Below, piece after piece: positions 8,798 to 19,828 of a stretch of 64,000 bases of DNA. Where the stretch lies: the NCBI RefSeq assembly GCF_008919445.1, contig NZ_VSLG01000001.1, forward strand, positions 124,001 through 188,000. Reading direction: 5' to 3'. Under the pieces are notes generated by a model that saw nothing but the letters and a program-made list of their open reading frames with translations, searched no databases and was not told the origin of the DNA. Position 1 is the stretch's first letter. Every line of letters begins with the position of its first letter. This DNA comes from Serinicoccus kebangsaanensis. GTDB lineage: Bacteria > Actinomycetota > Actinomycetes > Actinomycetales > Dermatophilaceae. The position numbers and the translations under genes are program-made.

Positions 8798-10657
8798 ATG
8801 ACCGTCGGACTGCGCGGAGGCACCTTCCGCAGCTTCGCCAAGGACCCCGACGTGCGTCGGCACCGGGTGGGTCGGGAGACGGCGCGTCGCGTCGTCTCCT
8901 ACGGGCACCCCTTCCGGGGCCGGATCGTGGTCTACCTGCTGCTCACCGTGGTGGCGGGTGCGCTGGTCACCGCGGTGCCGCTGCTGCTCGGCCGGATCAT
9001 CGACGACGGGGTGGAGGTCGGTGACCGCTCGCTCGTGGTCCGGCTCTCGCTGCTCGTGGCCGGGCTGGCGGTGCTCGAGGCGGTGGTCACCGTCGTCATC
9101 CGGTGGTTCGGCTCCCGGATCGGGGAGGGGCTGATCTACAACCTGCGTCGTGAGGTCTTCACCCACGTCCTGCGCCAACCGATCGCCTTCTTCACCAGGG
9201 CGCAGACCGGGGCGCTCGTGTCCCGTCTCAACAACGACGTCATCGGTGCCCAGACCGCCTTCACCTCGATCCTGTCCGGCTTCGTGAGCAGCCTGGTGCA
9301 GCTGGTGCTGATCCTCGTGGCGCTGCTGTCCATGAACTGGCAGATCACCGTGCTGGCGCTGCTGCTGGTGCCGGTCTTCCTGGTGCCGGCCCGCTTCATG
9401 GGGACGCGGCTGTCCCTCCTCACCCGGCGGCAGATGGCGCTGAACGCGGACATGCAGGCGCGGATGACCGAGCGCTTCAACGTCGGCGGAGCCCTGCTGG
9501 TGCGCCTCTTCGGACGGCCCGCGACCGAGGACGAGGAGTATGCCGAGCGCGCCGCAGGCGTGCGCGACGCCGGCGCCTCGATCGCGGTGAACCGGGTCTT
9601 CTTCACGGCCGCGCTCGGGCTGGTGGCGGCACTGGCCACCGCGCTGGTCTACGGCATGGGCGGCGTCATGGTGGTGGCCGGCAGCCTGACGACCGGCACC
9701 CTGGTCGCCATGTCGACGCTGCTCACCCGCTTGTACGGCCCGCTCACCGCGCTGTCCAACGTCCGGGTGGACATCATGACCGCCCTGGTGAGCTTCGAGC
9801 GGATCTTCGAGGTCCTCGACCTGCGTCCGCTGGTGCGTGAGGCGCCCGACGCGGTGGACATCCCCTCCGGCCCGGTCGGCATCGAGCTGTCGGGGGTGAG
9901 CTTCGCCTACCCGGAGGCGGACGAGGTGTCCATCGCCTCCCTGGAGCAGCGGCCGGAGGCGGTCGCCAGCGACGGCCACGCCGTCCTCCGGGACGTGGAC
10001 GTGCAGGTCTCGCCCGGGTCGATGGTCGCGCTGGTCGGGCCCTCGGGTGCCGGCAAGACGACGCTGACCGCCCTGGTGACCCGGCTCTACGACCCCAGCG
10101 CCGGACGGGTGCGGATCGGCGGCGTCGACCTGCGGGAGGCGTCGTTCGCCTCGCTGCGGGACACCGTGGGCGTCGTCACCCAGGAGGCGCACATGTTCAA
10201 CGACACGGTGCGCGCCAACCTGCTGTATGCCCGGCCCGAGGCCTCCGAGAAGCAGATCTGGGCCGCGCTCGAGGGCGCTCGCATCGCGGACCTGGTGCGT
10301 CGCCTGCCGGACGGGCTGGACACCGTCGTCGGCGACCGGGGGCACCGGCTCTCGGGTGGCGAGAAGCAGCGGCTGGCGATCGCCCGGGTGCTGCTGAAGT
10401 CACCGTCGGTCGTGGTGCTGGACGAGGCGACGGCACACCTGGACAGCGAGTCCGAGGCGGCGGTCCAGCGTGCGCTCGACGAGGCGCTGCACGGCCGCAC
10501 CTCGGTGGTCGTGGCGCACCGGCTCTCCACGGTCCGCGACGCCGATCTGATCGTCGTGCTGGAGGAGGGCCGGGTGCGGCAGTACGGCACGCATGAGGAC
10601 CTGCTCGCCGAGGGTGGGCTGTATGCCGCGCTGCACCGGACCCAGTTCCGTCGCTGA
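8798..10657 (+). CDS. ABC exporter half-transporter (TMD-NBD fusion)
   Basis: A 619-residue multidrug/lipid-type ABC exporter. Six transmembrane segments lie between about residues 40 and 340, then a nucleotide-binding domain with Walker A GPSGAGKTT, signature LSGGEKQRLAIAR, Walker B VVVLDEATAHLD and H-loop VVAHRLST. An insertion of roughly 25 residues (DEVSIASLEQ and following) sits in the NBD before LRDVDVQV, unusual for the family. It likely works as a homodimer because no partner half-transporter is adjacent. It starts 23 bases after the ABC-F gene, so the two may be co-transcribed. Substrate unknown. Confidence 0.92.
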   Translation: MTVGLRGGTFRSFAKDPDVRRHRVGRETARRVVSYGHPFRGRIVVYLLLTVVAGALVTAVPLLLGRIIDDGVEVGDRSLVVRLSLLVAGLAVLEAVVTVVIRWFGSRIGEGLIYNLRREVFTHVLRQPIAFFTRAQTGALVSRLNNDVIGAQTAFTSILSGFVSSLVQLVLILVALLSMNWQITVLALLLVPVFLVPARFMGTRLSLLTRRQMALNADMQARMTERFNVGGALLVRLFGRPATEDEEYAERAAGVRDAGASIAVNRVFFTAALGLVAALATALVYGMGGVMVVAGSLTTGTLVAMSTLLTRLYGPLTALSNVRVDIMTALVSFERIFEVLDLRPLVREAPDAVDIPSGPVGIELSGVSFAYPEADEVSIASLEQRPEAVASDGHAVLRDVDVQVSPGSMVALVGPSGAGKTTLTALVTRLYDPSAGRVRIGGVDLREASFASLRDTVGVVTQEAHMFNDTVRANLLYARPEASEKQIWAALEGARIADLVRRLPDGLDTVVGDRGHRLSGGEKQRLAIARVLLKSPSVVVLDEATAHLDSESEAAVQRALDEALHGRTSVVVAHRLSTVRDADLIVVLEEGRVRQYGTHEDLLAEGGLYAALHRTQFRR

Positions 10658-10666
10658 CGGCAGCGC

Positions 10667-12842
<2,176 letters not shown>

Positions 12843-12887
12843 GCGACACCTGTGCGGCGCCTGACCGGCCAGGATCGTGGGACGCAC

Positions 12888-12893
12888 TAGAGT
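12888..12893 (+). promoter_or_regulatory. -10 element of fabI
   Basis: TAGAGT seven bases before the fabI ATG, within the 58-bp fabG-fabI gap. It implies that fabI can be made from its own leaderless transcript as well as from fabG read-through. Confidence 0.5.
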
Positions 12894-12900
12894 TCGGTCC

Positions 12901-13656
12901 ATGCTCCTCGAGGGAAAGAAGCTTCTGATCACGGGTGTCCTCATGGACACCTCCATCGCCTTCCACGTGGCCCGGCTGGCCCAGGAGCAGGGTGCCGAGG
13001 TGGTGCTGACGTCCTTCGGGCGCACCATGCGGATCACCCAGGCGATCGCCCGGCGGCTGCCCGCCCCGGCACCGGTGATCGAGCTGGACGTCCAGGACGA
13101 CGAGCACCTGGACACCCTCGCCGACCGGGTCGGCGAGCACGTGGACCACCTCGACGGGGTGCTGCACTCGATCGGTTTCGCACCGCAGGGGGCCTTCGAC
13201 TTCCTCGGCGCCTCGTGGGAGGACGTCGCGACCGCGATGCAGGTCAGCGCCTACTCGCTGAAGTCGCTCGCGGTGGCGGCGCTGCCGCGGATGAGCGCGG
13301 GCGGGGCGGTCGTGGGGCTGACCTTCGACGCGCAGTACGCCTGGCCCGTCTACGACTGGATGGGGGTGTCCAAGGCGGCGTTCGAGGCGACCAGCCGCTA
13401 CCTCGCCCGGGACCTGGGGCCGAAGGGGATCCGCTCCAACCTGGTCTCGGCCGGGCCGATCTCGACCACGGCCGCCAAGTCGATCCCGGAGTTCGACCAG
13501 TTCGCCCGCTGGAGCGAGCACTCGCCGCTCGGCTGGGACGTCAAGGACCCGGTCCCCGCGGCCCAGGCGTGCGTGGCGCTGCTCTCGGACTGGTTCCCGG
13601 CGACGACGGGGGAGATCGTGCACGTCGACGGTGGCTTCCACGCCACCGGCTTCTGA
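12901..13656 (+). CDS. fabI: FabI/InhA enoyl-ACP reductase
   Basis: A 251-residue NADH-dependent enoyl-ACP reductase, the last step of type II fatty acid elongation. The N-terminus LEGKKLLITGVLMDTSIAFH carries the FabI-type glycine motif with a Ser-Ile-Ala turn instead of GxGIG; SIGFAP follows, and the catalytic pair is in YDWMGVSKAAFE. Residues are closer to mycobacterial InhA than to E. coli FabI in the segment VLTSFGRTMRITQAIARRLP. ATG at 12901 is supported by a -10 TAGAGT seven bases upstream. Confidence 0.93.
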   Translation: MLLEGKKLLITGVLMDTSIAFHVARLAQEQGAEVVLTSFGRTMRITQAIARRLPAPAPVIELDVQDDEHLDTLADRVGEHVDHLDGVLHSIGFAPQGAFDFLGASWEDVATAMQVSAYSLKSLAVAALPRMSAGGAVVGLTFDAQYAWPVYDWMGVSKAAFEATSRYLARDLGPKGIRSNLVSAGPISTTAAKSIPEFDQFARWSEHSPLGWDVKDPVPAAQACVALLSDWFPATTGEIVHVDGGFHATGF

Positions 13657-13678
13657 GGCGCACCCGGCATACCCCGAA

Positions 13679-13724
13679 TTCGACCTCTGGTTCCGTCGCC
13701 ATGGCGAGAGAACCAGAGGTCGAA
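13679..13724. terminator. 46-bp near-perfect palindrome between convergent genes
   Basis: Outer arms TTCGACCTCTGGTTC (13679-13693) and GAACCAGAGGTCGAA (13710-13724) pair over 15 bp, and the centre TCGCCATGGCGA (13696-13707) is itself a perfect 12-bp palindrome on the same axis, giving 21 of 23 possible pairs. It sits between fabI and glgC ends and probably terminates both. There is no T-run beyond a short AAAA. Confidence 0.75.
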
Positions 13725-13746
13725 AAGGAGAGGTCGAGGACCGGCG

Positions 13747-15003
13747 CTACTCCTCGATGACGGTGCCCTTGCCGACGACGACGATCCCCGAGTCGGTCAC
13801 GGTGAAGCCGCGTGCCCGGTCGTGGTCGTGGTCCACCCCGATGTGCACCCCCGCGGGCACGTGCACGTCCTTGTCGATGATCGCCCGGTGGATCTGGCAG
13901 GACCGCCCGATCTCCACCCGGTCCATCAGCACCGACCCGGTGACGTGGCTGAAGCTGTGCGCCATCACCCGGGGGGAGAGCACCGAGTCGGTGACCGTGG
14001 CCCCCGAGATGACGCTGCCGGGCGACACGGCCGAGTTCACCGCGTGACCGACCCGGTCGCCGGATCCGTGCACGAATTTGGCCGGAGGGTGCGGTCCGTA
14101 GTTGGTGAAGATCGGCCAGGCCTCGTTGTAGAGGTTGAAGACCGGGTGCACCGAGACCAGGTCCATGTGCGAGTCGTAGTAGGAGTCGATGGTGCCCACG
14201 TCGCGCCAGTAGCCGCGGTCCCGGTCCGTCGCCCCGGCGATCTCGTTGTCCTTGAAGTCGTAGACCCAGGCGTCCCCCTTGTCCACGAAGGCGGGCACGA
14301 TGTCGCCGCCCATGTCGTGCTTGGAGCCCTCGTTCAGCGCGTCCATCCGCACCGCCGCCTCGAGCGCCTCGGTGGTGAAGACGTAGTTGCCCATCGACGC
14401 GAGCACCTCGTCCGGGGCGTCGGGCAGTCCCTGCGGGTCGGTCGGCTTCTCCAGGAACTCCCGGATCCGCCGCGGGTCGTCCGGCTGGACGTCGATGACG
14501 CCGAACTGGTCAGCGAGGCTGATCGGCTGACGGATCGCGGCGACCGTGCACGCCGCCCCGGTCTCGAGGTGCTGGTCCACCATCTGGGCGAAGTCCATCC
14601 GGTAGACGTGGTCCGCGCCCACCACGACCACGATGTCGGGGCGTTCGTCGTGGACGAGGTTCAGGCTCTGGTAGATCGCGTCGGCGGACCCGGCGAACCA
14701 GCTCTTGCCCAGCCGTTGCTGGGCCGGGACCGGGGCGACGTAGTTGCCCAGCAGGGTCGACATCCGCCAGGTCTTGGTGATGTGCGCGTCCAGGCTGTGC
14801 GACTTGTACTGCGTCAGCACCACGATCTTGAGATAGCCGGAGTTGACGATGTTGGACAGGGCGAAGTCGATGAGGCGGTAGATCCCGCCGAACGGCACGG
14901 CCGGCTTGGCCCGGTCTGCCGTGAGCGGCATGAGTCGCTTGCCCTCCCCACCGGCCAGAACGATCGCGAGAACCTTGATCCGTGTGCCTCGTTGCGCAGC
15001 CAT
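13747..15003 (-). CDS. glgC: GlgC glucose-1-phosphate adenylyltransferase
   Basis: A 418-residue ADP-glucose pyrophosphorylase: ATP plus glucose-1-phosphate to ADP-glucose and pyrophosphate. The nucleotide motif is [20 protein letters not shown] at the N-terminus; [10 protein letters not shown] and the sugar-phosphate site FLEKPTDPQ are in the catalytic domain, and a left-handed beta-helix with hexapeptide repeats ([20 protein letters not shown]) fills the C-terminus. Divergent from a GT4 glycosyltransferase gene with 65 bases between starts. A TAGGTT -10 is six bases from the ATG. Confidence 0.96.
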   Translation of the reverse strand: MAAQRGTRIKVLAIVLAGGEGKRLMPLTADRAKPAVPFGGIYRLIDFALSNIVNSGYLKIVVLTQYKSHSLDAHITKTWRMSTLLGNYVAPVPAQQRLGKSWFAGSADAIYQSLNLVHDERPDIVVVVGADHVYRMDFAQMVDQHLETGAACTVAAIRQPISLADQFGVIDVQPDDPRRIREFLEKPTDPQGLPDAPDEVLASMGNYVFTTEALEAAVRMDALNEGSKHDMGGDIVPAFVDKGDAWVYDFKDNEIAGATDRDRGYWRDVGTIDSYYDSHMDLVSVHPVFNLYNEAWPIFTNYGPHPPAKFVHGSGDRVGHAVNSAVSPGSVISGATVTDSVLSPRVMAHSFSHVTGSVLMDRVEIGRSCQIHRAIIDKDVHVPAGVHIGVDHDHDRARGFTVTDSGIVVVGKGTVIEE

Positions 15004-15009
15004 GGGACC

Positions 15010-15062
15010 AACCTAGACGCAACGTCAACCTGTGGCGAGGGGGACGCTCCACGGACTACGTT
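15010..15062. promoter_or_regulatory. Divergent glgC / glgA promoters
   Basis: AACCTA at 15010-15015 reads as TAGGTT on the minus strand, six bases from the glgC ATG. TACGTT at 15057-15062 on the plus strand is six bases from the glgA GTG. Both look like -10 elements of leaderless transcripts; clear -35 boxes are not seen. Confidence 0.55.
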
Positions 15063-15068
15063 GGAGGG

Positions 15069-16316
15069 GTGCGCATCGACATCCTGACCCGCGAGTACCC
15101 ACCCAACATCTACGGCGGCGCCGGCGTGCACGTCGCGGAGCTCACCCGCGCCCTGCGTGCGCTCGACGGGGTCGAGGCGCAGGTCAGGGCCTTCGACGAG
15201 CCGGTGGACGAGCCCGGCACGACGGGGTATGCCGTGCCCGCGGACCTGGTGGACGCGAACGGTGCGCTGCGCACCCTCGGGGTCGACCTGCTCATGGCGC
15301 GGGACGTCGCGAGCGGGGGAGCGGACCTGGTGCACAGCCACACCTGGTACGCCAACATGGGCGGCCACCTCGGGGGGCTGCTCGCGGAGGTGCCGCACGT
15401 CGTCAGCGCGCACAGCCTGGAGCCGCTGCGGCCGTGGAAGGCCGAGCAGCTCGGCGGCGGGTACGGCGTGTCCTCGATGGCGGAGAAGGTCGCCTACGAG
15501 GGCGCCGCCGGCATCATCGCGGTCTCGGCCGGCATGCGCAGGGATATCCTCGCGGCATACCCGTCGGTGGACCCGGACAAGGTGCACGTCGTGCACAACG
15601 GGATCGACGCGGAGCTGTGGCAGCGCGACACCAGCACGGAGGCGGCGGACTTCGTCCGGTCCCAGGGCATCGACCCCCTGGCCCGGAGCGTGGTCTTCCT
15701 CGGCCGGATCACCCGGCAGAAGGGGCTGCCCTACCTGCTCAAGGCGCTGCGGGCGCTCGACGACGACGTGCAGGTGGTGCTCCTCGCGGGGGCGCCCGAC
15801 ACCGAGGAGATCAAGGCCGAGGTGATCGCGCTGGTGGACCAGCTGCGCACCGACCGGGGCGACGGTGCCGCGGCGGTCGTGTGGATCGACGAGATGCTGC
15901 CCCGCGAGAAGGTCATCGCCGTGCTGTCGCACGCCACGGTCTTCGTCTGCCCGTCGGTCTACGAGCCGCTGGGCATCGTGAACCTCGAGGCGATGGCCTG
16001 CGGGGCCGCGGTCGTCGCGACCGCGACCGGAGGCATCCCGGAGGTCGTCCTCGACGGGGAGACCGGCTGGCTGGTCCCGATCGAGCAGGTGCAGGACGGC
16101 ACCGGCACCCCGGTCGACGAGGACGCCTTCGTCGACGATCTCGGGCGGGCGCTGGTCGAGGCCTGCGCGGACGCCGACGAGGCGGAGCGCCGGGGGGAGG
16201 CCGGGCGCGCACGGGCGGTCGAGCAGTTCGCCTGGACCACGGTCGCGGAGCGGACCGTGGAGGTCTACCGGGCGGTGCTCGAGGGGCGTGCCCCCGACCT
16301 GCCCGAGCTCGGCTGA
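15069..16316 (+). CDS. glgA: GT4 glycogen synthase / maltose-1-phosphate synthase (GlgA/GlgM type)
   Basis: A 415-residue GT-B fold glycosyltransferase of family GT4. The N-terminus MRIDILTREYPPNIYGGAGV carries the donor-loop glycines, HSHTWYANM and HVVSAHSLEPLRPWK follow, the basic motif is GRITRQKGLPYL, and the nucleotide-sugar motif is CPSVYEPLGIVNLEAMACG. In mycobacteria the orthologue next to glgC (GlgM) makes maltose-1-phosphate from ADP-glucose; databases usually name it glycogen synthase. The pairing with glgC supports ADP-glucose as donor. GTG at 15069 is set by the TACGTT -10. Confidence 0.88.
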   Translation: MRIDILTREYPPNIYGGAGVHVAELTRALRALDGVEAQVRAFDEPVDEPGTTGYAVPADLVDANGALRTLGVDLLMARDVASGGADLVHSHTWYANMGGHLGGLLAEVPHVVSAHSLEPLRPWKAEQLGGGYGVSSMAEKVAYEGAAGIIAVSAGMRRDILAAYPSVDPDKVHVVHNGIDAELWQRDTSTEAADFVRSQGIDPLARSVVFLGRITRQKGLPYLLKALRALDDDVQVVLLAGAPDTEEIKAEVIALVDQLRTDRGDGAAAVVWIDEMLPREKVIAVLSHATVFVCPSVYEPLGIVNLEAMACGAAVVATATGGIPEVVLDGETGWLVPIEQVQDGTGTPVDEDAFVDDLGRALVEACADADEAERRGEAGRARAVEQFAWTTVAERTVEVYRAVLEGRAPDLPELG

Positions 16317-16355
16317 GCCGTCGCGCTTCGGCTCGCGGACGGGCCGGCGCCGACC

Positions 16356-16361
16356 TACGGT
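16356..16361 (+). promoter_or_regulatory. -10 element of the Cys-rich protein gene
   Basis: TACGGT six bases before the ATG at 16368, consistent with a leaderless transcript. Confidence 0.5.
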
Positions 16362-16367
16362 CGCTGC

Positions 16368-16754
16368 ATGAGCGAGATCCTCACCACCCACCCGTCCCGG
16401 GACACCTTCGACCTGCCACAGCTGCGGGCCGCCATCGACGCGGCGTCGCGCTGCGCCTCCACCTGTGCGACCTGCGCCGACGCGTGCCTGCACGGCGAGG
16501 ACGCCGGGTCGATGTCACGCTGCATCGACCTGTGCAACCAGTGCGCGTCGATCTGCCGCGCCGCCGCCGACGTGATGTCGCGGCCGGGTCCCAACGGCGA
16601 CAGCTGGGAGGAGGTGGTCCGCGCCTGCATCGCGGTCTGCCGCGAGTGCGCCGAGGAGTGCGGCGGGCACGACATGGACCACTGCCGGCTCTGCGCCGAG
16701 GCCTGCCGCGAGTGCGCCGACGCCTGCGCGGCGCTGCTGGAGGTCGCGAGCTGA
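16368..16754 (+). CDS. Cys-rich four-helix-bundle copper storage-like protein
   Basis: A 128-residue protein with 17 cysteines arranged along four predicted helices, each with CxxC/CxxxC steps: CASTCATCADAC, CIDLCNQCASIC, CIAVCRECAEEC and CRLCAEACRECADAC. This matches the four-helix bundle copper-binding (Csp3-like, DUF326) family, whose Cys-lined core stores Cu(I). No signal peptide, so it would act in the cytosol. Family membership is clear from the Cys pattern; metal specificity is inferred. It stands between glgA and a DUF6328 gene and has its own -10. Confidence 0.85.
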   Translation: MSEILTTHPSRDTFDLPQLRAAIDAASRCASTCATCADACLHGEDAGSMSRCIDLCNQCASICRAAADVMSRPGPNGDSWEEVVRACIAVCRECAEECGGHDMDHCRLCAEACRECADACAALLEVAS

Positions 16755-16804
16755 GCCAGGCACGACCCGGGCAGGAGGGGCGTCACGAGTCCCTCGACGA
16801 GCGG

Positions 16805-17245
16805 ATGGACCGCAACTTCCTCGACCTGCTGCAGGAGCTGAGGGTGGTGCAGACCGGCACGCAGATCCTGGCCGGCTTCCTGCTGACCCTCCCCTTCCAG
16901 GCCCGGTTCGAGGACCTGACCGCCTATCACCGGACGGTCTTCCTGGTGTGCATCAGTCTGGCCGTGCTCACCACGATCTTCCTGGTCGCCCCGGTCAGCT
17001 CGCACCGCATGCTCTTCCGGCGGCACCTCAAGGACCGGTTGGTCCAGGTCTCGCACGTCCTGGCCAGCACCGGGTTGGTGCTGCTCGGGCTCACCATGGC
17101 CGTCACCCTCTGCCTCATCTTCAGCGTGGTCGTCGGTGACCGTGCCGGGCTCGTGGCGGCCGCGGTGGTCGTGGTGGCTTTCGCCGCGACCGGGTGGGTG
17201 GTGCCGTCCGTCGTGCGGTCCGGGTCGCGAGGACCGCACGACTGA
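16805..17245 (+). CDS. DUF6328 membrane protein
   Basis: A 146-residue membrane protein with conserved start region LLQELRVVQTGTQILAGFLL, then hydrophobic helices around residues 20-36, 47-65, 87-113 and 116-136 (four in all) and a basic end. Matches the DUF6328 pattern; function unknown. The start is uncertain: ATG 16805 is the first standard in-frame codon, but the relatives usually have about 10-20 residues before this point and an in-frame CTG at 16751 overlaps the previous stop (CTGA), with GGAGGGG lying in between at 16773-16780. Confidence 0.7.
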   Translation: MDRNFLDLLQELRVVQTGTQILAGFLLTLPFQARFEDLTAYHRTVFLVCISLAVLTTIFLVAPVSSHRMLFRRHLKDRLVQVSHVLASTGLVLLGLTMAVTLCLIFSVVVGDRAGLVAAAVVVVAFAATGWVVPSVVRSGSRGPHD

Positions 17246-17263
17246 CGGCGGGGTCGGGCTCGC

Positions 17264-18088
17264 TCAGATGGCCCGGTCGCGGAAGCCGTGCAGCGCGATC
17301 CCCTTGAGCAGCTTGTTGACCGCCGACCGGTTCGACTGCAGGTCGCCGCTGACGTTCAGCCGGTTCTTGAGCCTGGTCACCTCGCGCTGGGTGTTCGGGC
17401 CCCAGTCGCCGTCGATGGCGATGCCCGAGCCCAGGAAGTTGTTGCACACCGCCTGGACGAAGACGGTGTCGGCCCGGGAGCCGTGCAGCAGCCGCCGGTC
17501 GGGCAGGGCCGCGACGTCGGCGTGGAAGTGGTTGCGGTGGTCCGCGTTGTAGTTGCCGTCCAGGACGTAGCGGAAGTGCCGACGCAGCGTCGCCTCCACC
17601 GCGAAGTAGCGCCGGCGCCGGGTGCGGTTCCCGGACGCGTGGTCACCGTTGAACATGTTGGAGTTCCGGCCACCGGCCCACCGCACCATGCTCAGGTCCA
17701 TCGCCGTCCCGGCGCCGTGCTGCCCCGACCTGTTGACGTAGAAGCCGGCGGAGCCGATGGAGCGCACCGCGCCGTGCCCGGCCTGGCCGGACCAGTTCGA
17801 CAGGGTGGTCATCCACGCCTGGAGGCGGTCGTAGAAGCCCGGGGTGCAGCGCCAGGTGCGCAAGGGGGACGTCTGCGTCCCGTAGTAGACCTCGACCCCG
17901 TTGATCCTGGAGAAGGACATCAGGGCGAGCGCCTGGGCCTGTCGTCGGGTCGGGACGTGCTCGTCGGGCAGAGCCGCCCGGTGCTCGTCCGCCAGGGCGG
18001 CTCCCGTCGGCGTCAGCAGACCGGCCCCGGCCAGTCCGGCGGCGCCGAGGAGCGTGCGGCGGCTGGGTGCGTGCTGGTGGTGTCCCAT
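17264..18088 (-). CDS. Tat-exported extensin/M15-like peptidoglycan-binding protein
   Basis: A 274-residue secreted protein. The twin-arginine signal SRRTLLGAAGLAGAGLL and an ALA-DE cleavage site occupy residues 9-34. The middle resembles extensin-like/M15 (VanY-type) D,D-peptidases with HGAGTAMDLS (His and Asp ligand region) and DHRNHFHADV (HxH ligand). The C-terminal 70 residues with IDGDWGPNTQREVTRLKNRL look like a peptidoglycan-binding repeat. Inference: a cell-wall hydrolase or binding protein. An SD-less 5' region of 120 bases separates it from the upstream gene. Confidence 0.75.
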   Translation of the reverse strand: MGHHQHAPSRRTLLGAAGLAGAGLLTPTGAALADEHRAALPDEHVPTRRQAQALALMSFSRINGVEVYYGTQTSPLRTWRCTPGFYDRLQAWMTTLSNWSGQAGHGAVRSIGSAGFYVNRSGQHGAGTAMDLSMVRWAGGRNSNMFNGDHASGNRTRRRRYFAVEATLRRHFRYVLDGNYNADHRNHFHADVAALPDRRLLHGSRADTVFVQAVCNNFLGSGIAIDGDWGPNTQREVTRLKNRLNVSGDLQSNRSAVNKLLKGIALHGFRDRAI

Positions 18089-18209
18089 GTCGTGGTCCCT
18101 CCCGGAGTGTGTCGATGGGCGCCACTCACGCTAGGGCGCGACCACGAGGGCCGGGCAAAGGCCGGGTTCGGATCTGGCAAAGGTTCGGTCTGGTGACCCG
18201 TCACCCAGG

Positions 18210-18974
18210 TCAGCGCCAGCCAGCGAGGTGGAGCACCGCGATGTTCGTGGCGTCGGCCAGCGACGACGCCGCCAGGGTGTGCAGCCGCCGCAGGGTATGC
18301 GCACGGGCGGTGGTGGTGGTGAGGTCCACCGACTCCAGGGCCGGGTCCAGCCCCACCTCGGTGAGGCGCAGGACCGTCGCCGCCAGGCTGATGACCCGTT
18401 CGGCACGGCCCGGCATACCGGGTGGGAGGCCCCACCGGTCCGCGTCCGCCACGGCACGCACCCGGGCCAGGCCCAGCTCGGCCGCCTGGCCGAAGGGCGC
18501 GCCACCGACGGCGACGAGGTCGTCGGTGTGGGCCGCGAGCTCGGTGCGCAGGGCGAGCTCGACCTGCCCGAGGTCCAACGCCTCGACCCGGTGGGTCGGG
18601 TAGGGCTGGGCGCCGTGCACCTCCCACCGCACCGACCACCCCTGGTCGCCGGCCGGACCGTAGCGCTCGAAGTCCGGCACCAGGGCGCCGCCCAGACCCG
18701 GGATGAAGAGGCACTCCTGCGCCGCAGCCGCCGCGGCCTGCAGCTCGGTCCCGGCTTGCGGCATACCGGACATGTCGCCGGGTCTCGGGAGCGCCACGAG
18801 CACGGCCCGCTCACCGAGGCTCTGCCACATGGCCAGCGGCTCGCTCAGACCCTCGACGTGGTCCAGGTCCGGCAGCGCCCGCGGGACCACCCCGGAGACG
18901 TCGATGCGCCCCGCGAAGGCGACCGTCGACCACAGCGCCACCCGGACGCTGGCCGGGAGCTCGTGGTCGGGCAT
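18210..18974 (-). CDS. Conserved protein of unknown function
   Basis: A 254-residue soluble protein without a recognisable motif. Hydrophilic N-terminal part (RIDVSGVVPRALPDLD), central Gly/Pro-rich FIPGLGGALVPDFERYGPAG and an Ala/Leu-rich helical C-terminus (LAATVLRLTEVGL and following). No signal peptide or membrane helix. It is expressed alone from a TACCAT -10 seven bases before its ATG, divergent from the ABC ATPase gene at 19019. Codon use matches the neighbours. I cannot assign a function. Confidence 0.65.
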   Translation of the reverse strand: MPDHELPASVRVALWSTVAFAGRIDVSGVVPRALPDLDHVEGLSEPLAMWQSLGERAVLVALPRPGDMSGMPQAGTELQAAAAAAQECLFIPGLGGALVPDFERYGPAGDQGWSVRWEVHGAQPYPTHRVEALDLGQVELALRTELAAHTDDLVAVGGAPFGQAAELGLARVRAVADADRWGLPPGMPGRAERVISLAATVLRLTEVGLDPALESVDLTTTTARAHTLRRLHTLAASSLADATNIAVLHLAGWR

Positions 18975-18981
18975 GGGGGCG

Positions 18982-19010
18982 ATGGTAGGCGCTCAGCGGG
19001 CGACTAGAGT
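18982..19010. promoter_or_regulatory. Divergent leaderless promoters of 18974(-) and 19019(+)
   Basis: ATGGTA at 18982-18987 is TACCAT on the minus strand, seven bases from the ATG at 18974. TAGAGT at 19005-19010 on the plus strand is eight bases from the ATG at 19019. Confidence 0.5.
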
Positions 19011-19018
19011 GAGCGGCC

Positions 19019-19828
19019 ATGAGCGACGTCCTCGAATTCGCCGACGTGGGTGTGCGTCGTGGCACGACCGACCTGCTCAGCGGGGTCGACTGGTCGGTCG
19101 AGGAGGGCGAGCGCTGGGTGGTGATCGGCCCCAACGGTGCCGGCAAGACCACCCTGCTGCAGCTCGCGGCCGGGCGGATGCACCCCACCACCGGGGTGGC
19201 CGGGGTGCTCGGCGAGGTGCTGGGAGCGGTCGACGTCTTCGAGCTCAGGCCCCGCATCGGCGTCTCCAGCGCCGCCGTGGCCGACCGGATCCCGGCGGAG
19301 GAGCGGGTGAGCGACGTCGTGGTCACGGCCGCCTACGGCGTGGTGGGCCGGTGGCGGGAGCAGTACGACGAGACCGACGACCACCGGGCGACCGAGCTGC
19401 TGGCGGCGCTGGGGGTGGCGCACCTCGCGACCCGCAGGTTCGGCACGCTGTCCGAGGGGGAGCGCAAGCGGGTGCAGATCGCGCGCGCGCTGATGACCGA
19501 TCCCGAGCTGATGCTGCTCGACGAGCCCGCGGCGGGTCTCGACCTGCGCGGGCGCGAGGACCTGGTGGGGCGGCTCAGCATCCTCGCCCAGGACCTCGAG
19601 GCCCCGGCGCTGGTGCTGGTCACGCACCACGTGGAGGAGATCCCGCCCGGGTTCACCGACATCCTCATGCTCCGGGAGGGGCGGGTCGTCGCCGCCGGCC
19701 CGATCGAGGTGACCCTCACCGCGGAGAACCTGTCCGAGACCTTCGGCCTGCCCCTGGTCGTGGACCGGCACGGCGACCGCTGGTCGGCCCGCGCGGCGCA
19801 GCACCCCGCCACCCCGGCGCAGCGGTGA
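19019..19828 (+). CDS. Stand-alone ABC ATPase
   Basis: A 269-residue single ABC nucleotide-binding protein. Walker A GPNGAGKTT, signature LSEGERKRVQIAR (Glu in the second position of LSGGE), Walker B LMLLDEPAAGLD and H-loop VLVTHHVEEIP. The LSEGE signature and VEEIPPGFTD ending resemble the ModF/YlmA-type ATPases that have no obvious permease. The next gene is a TSUP permease, which does not need an ABC ATPase, so the transporter partner, if any, is elsewhere. Its stop overlaps the following GTG. Confidence 0.85.
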   Translation: MSDVLEFADVGVRRGTTDLLSGVDWSVEEGERWVVIGPNGAGKTTLLQLAAGRMHPTTGVAGVLGEVLGAVDVFELRPRIGVSSAAVADRIPAEERVSDVVVTAAYGVVGRWREQYDETDDHRATELLAALGVAHLATRRFGTLSEGERKRVQIARALMTDPELMLLDEPAAGLDLRGREDLVGRLSILAQDLEAPALVLVTHHVEEIPPGFTDILMLREGRVVAAGPIEVTLTAENLSETFGLPLVVDRHGDRWSARAAQHPATPAQR

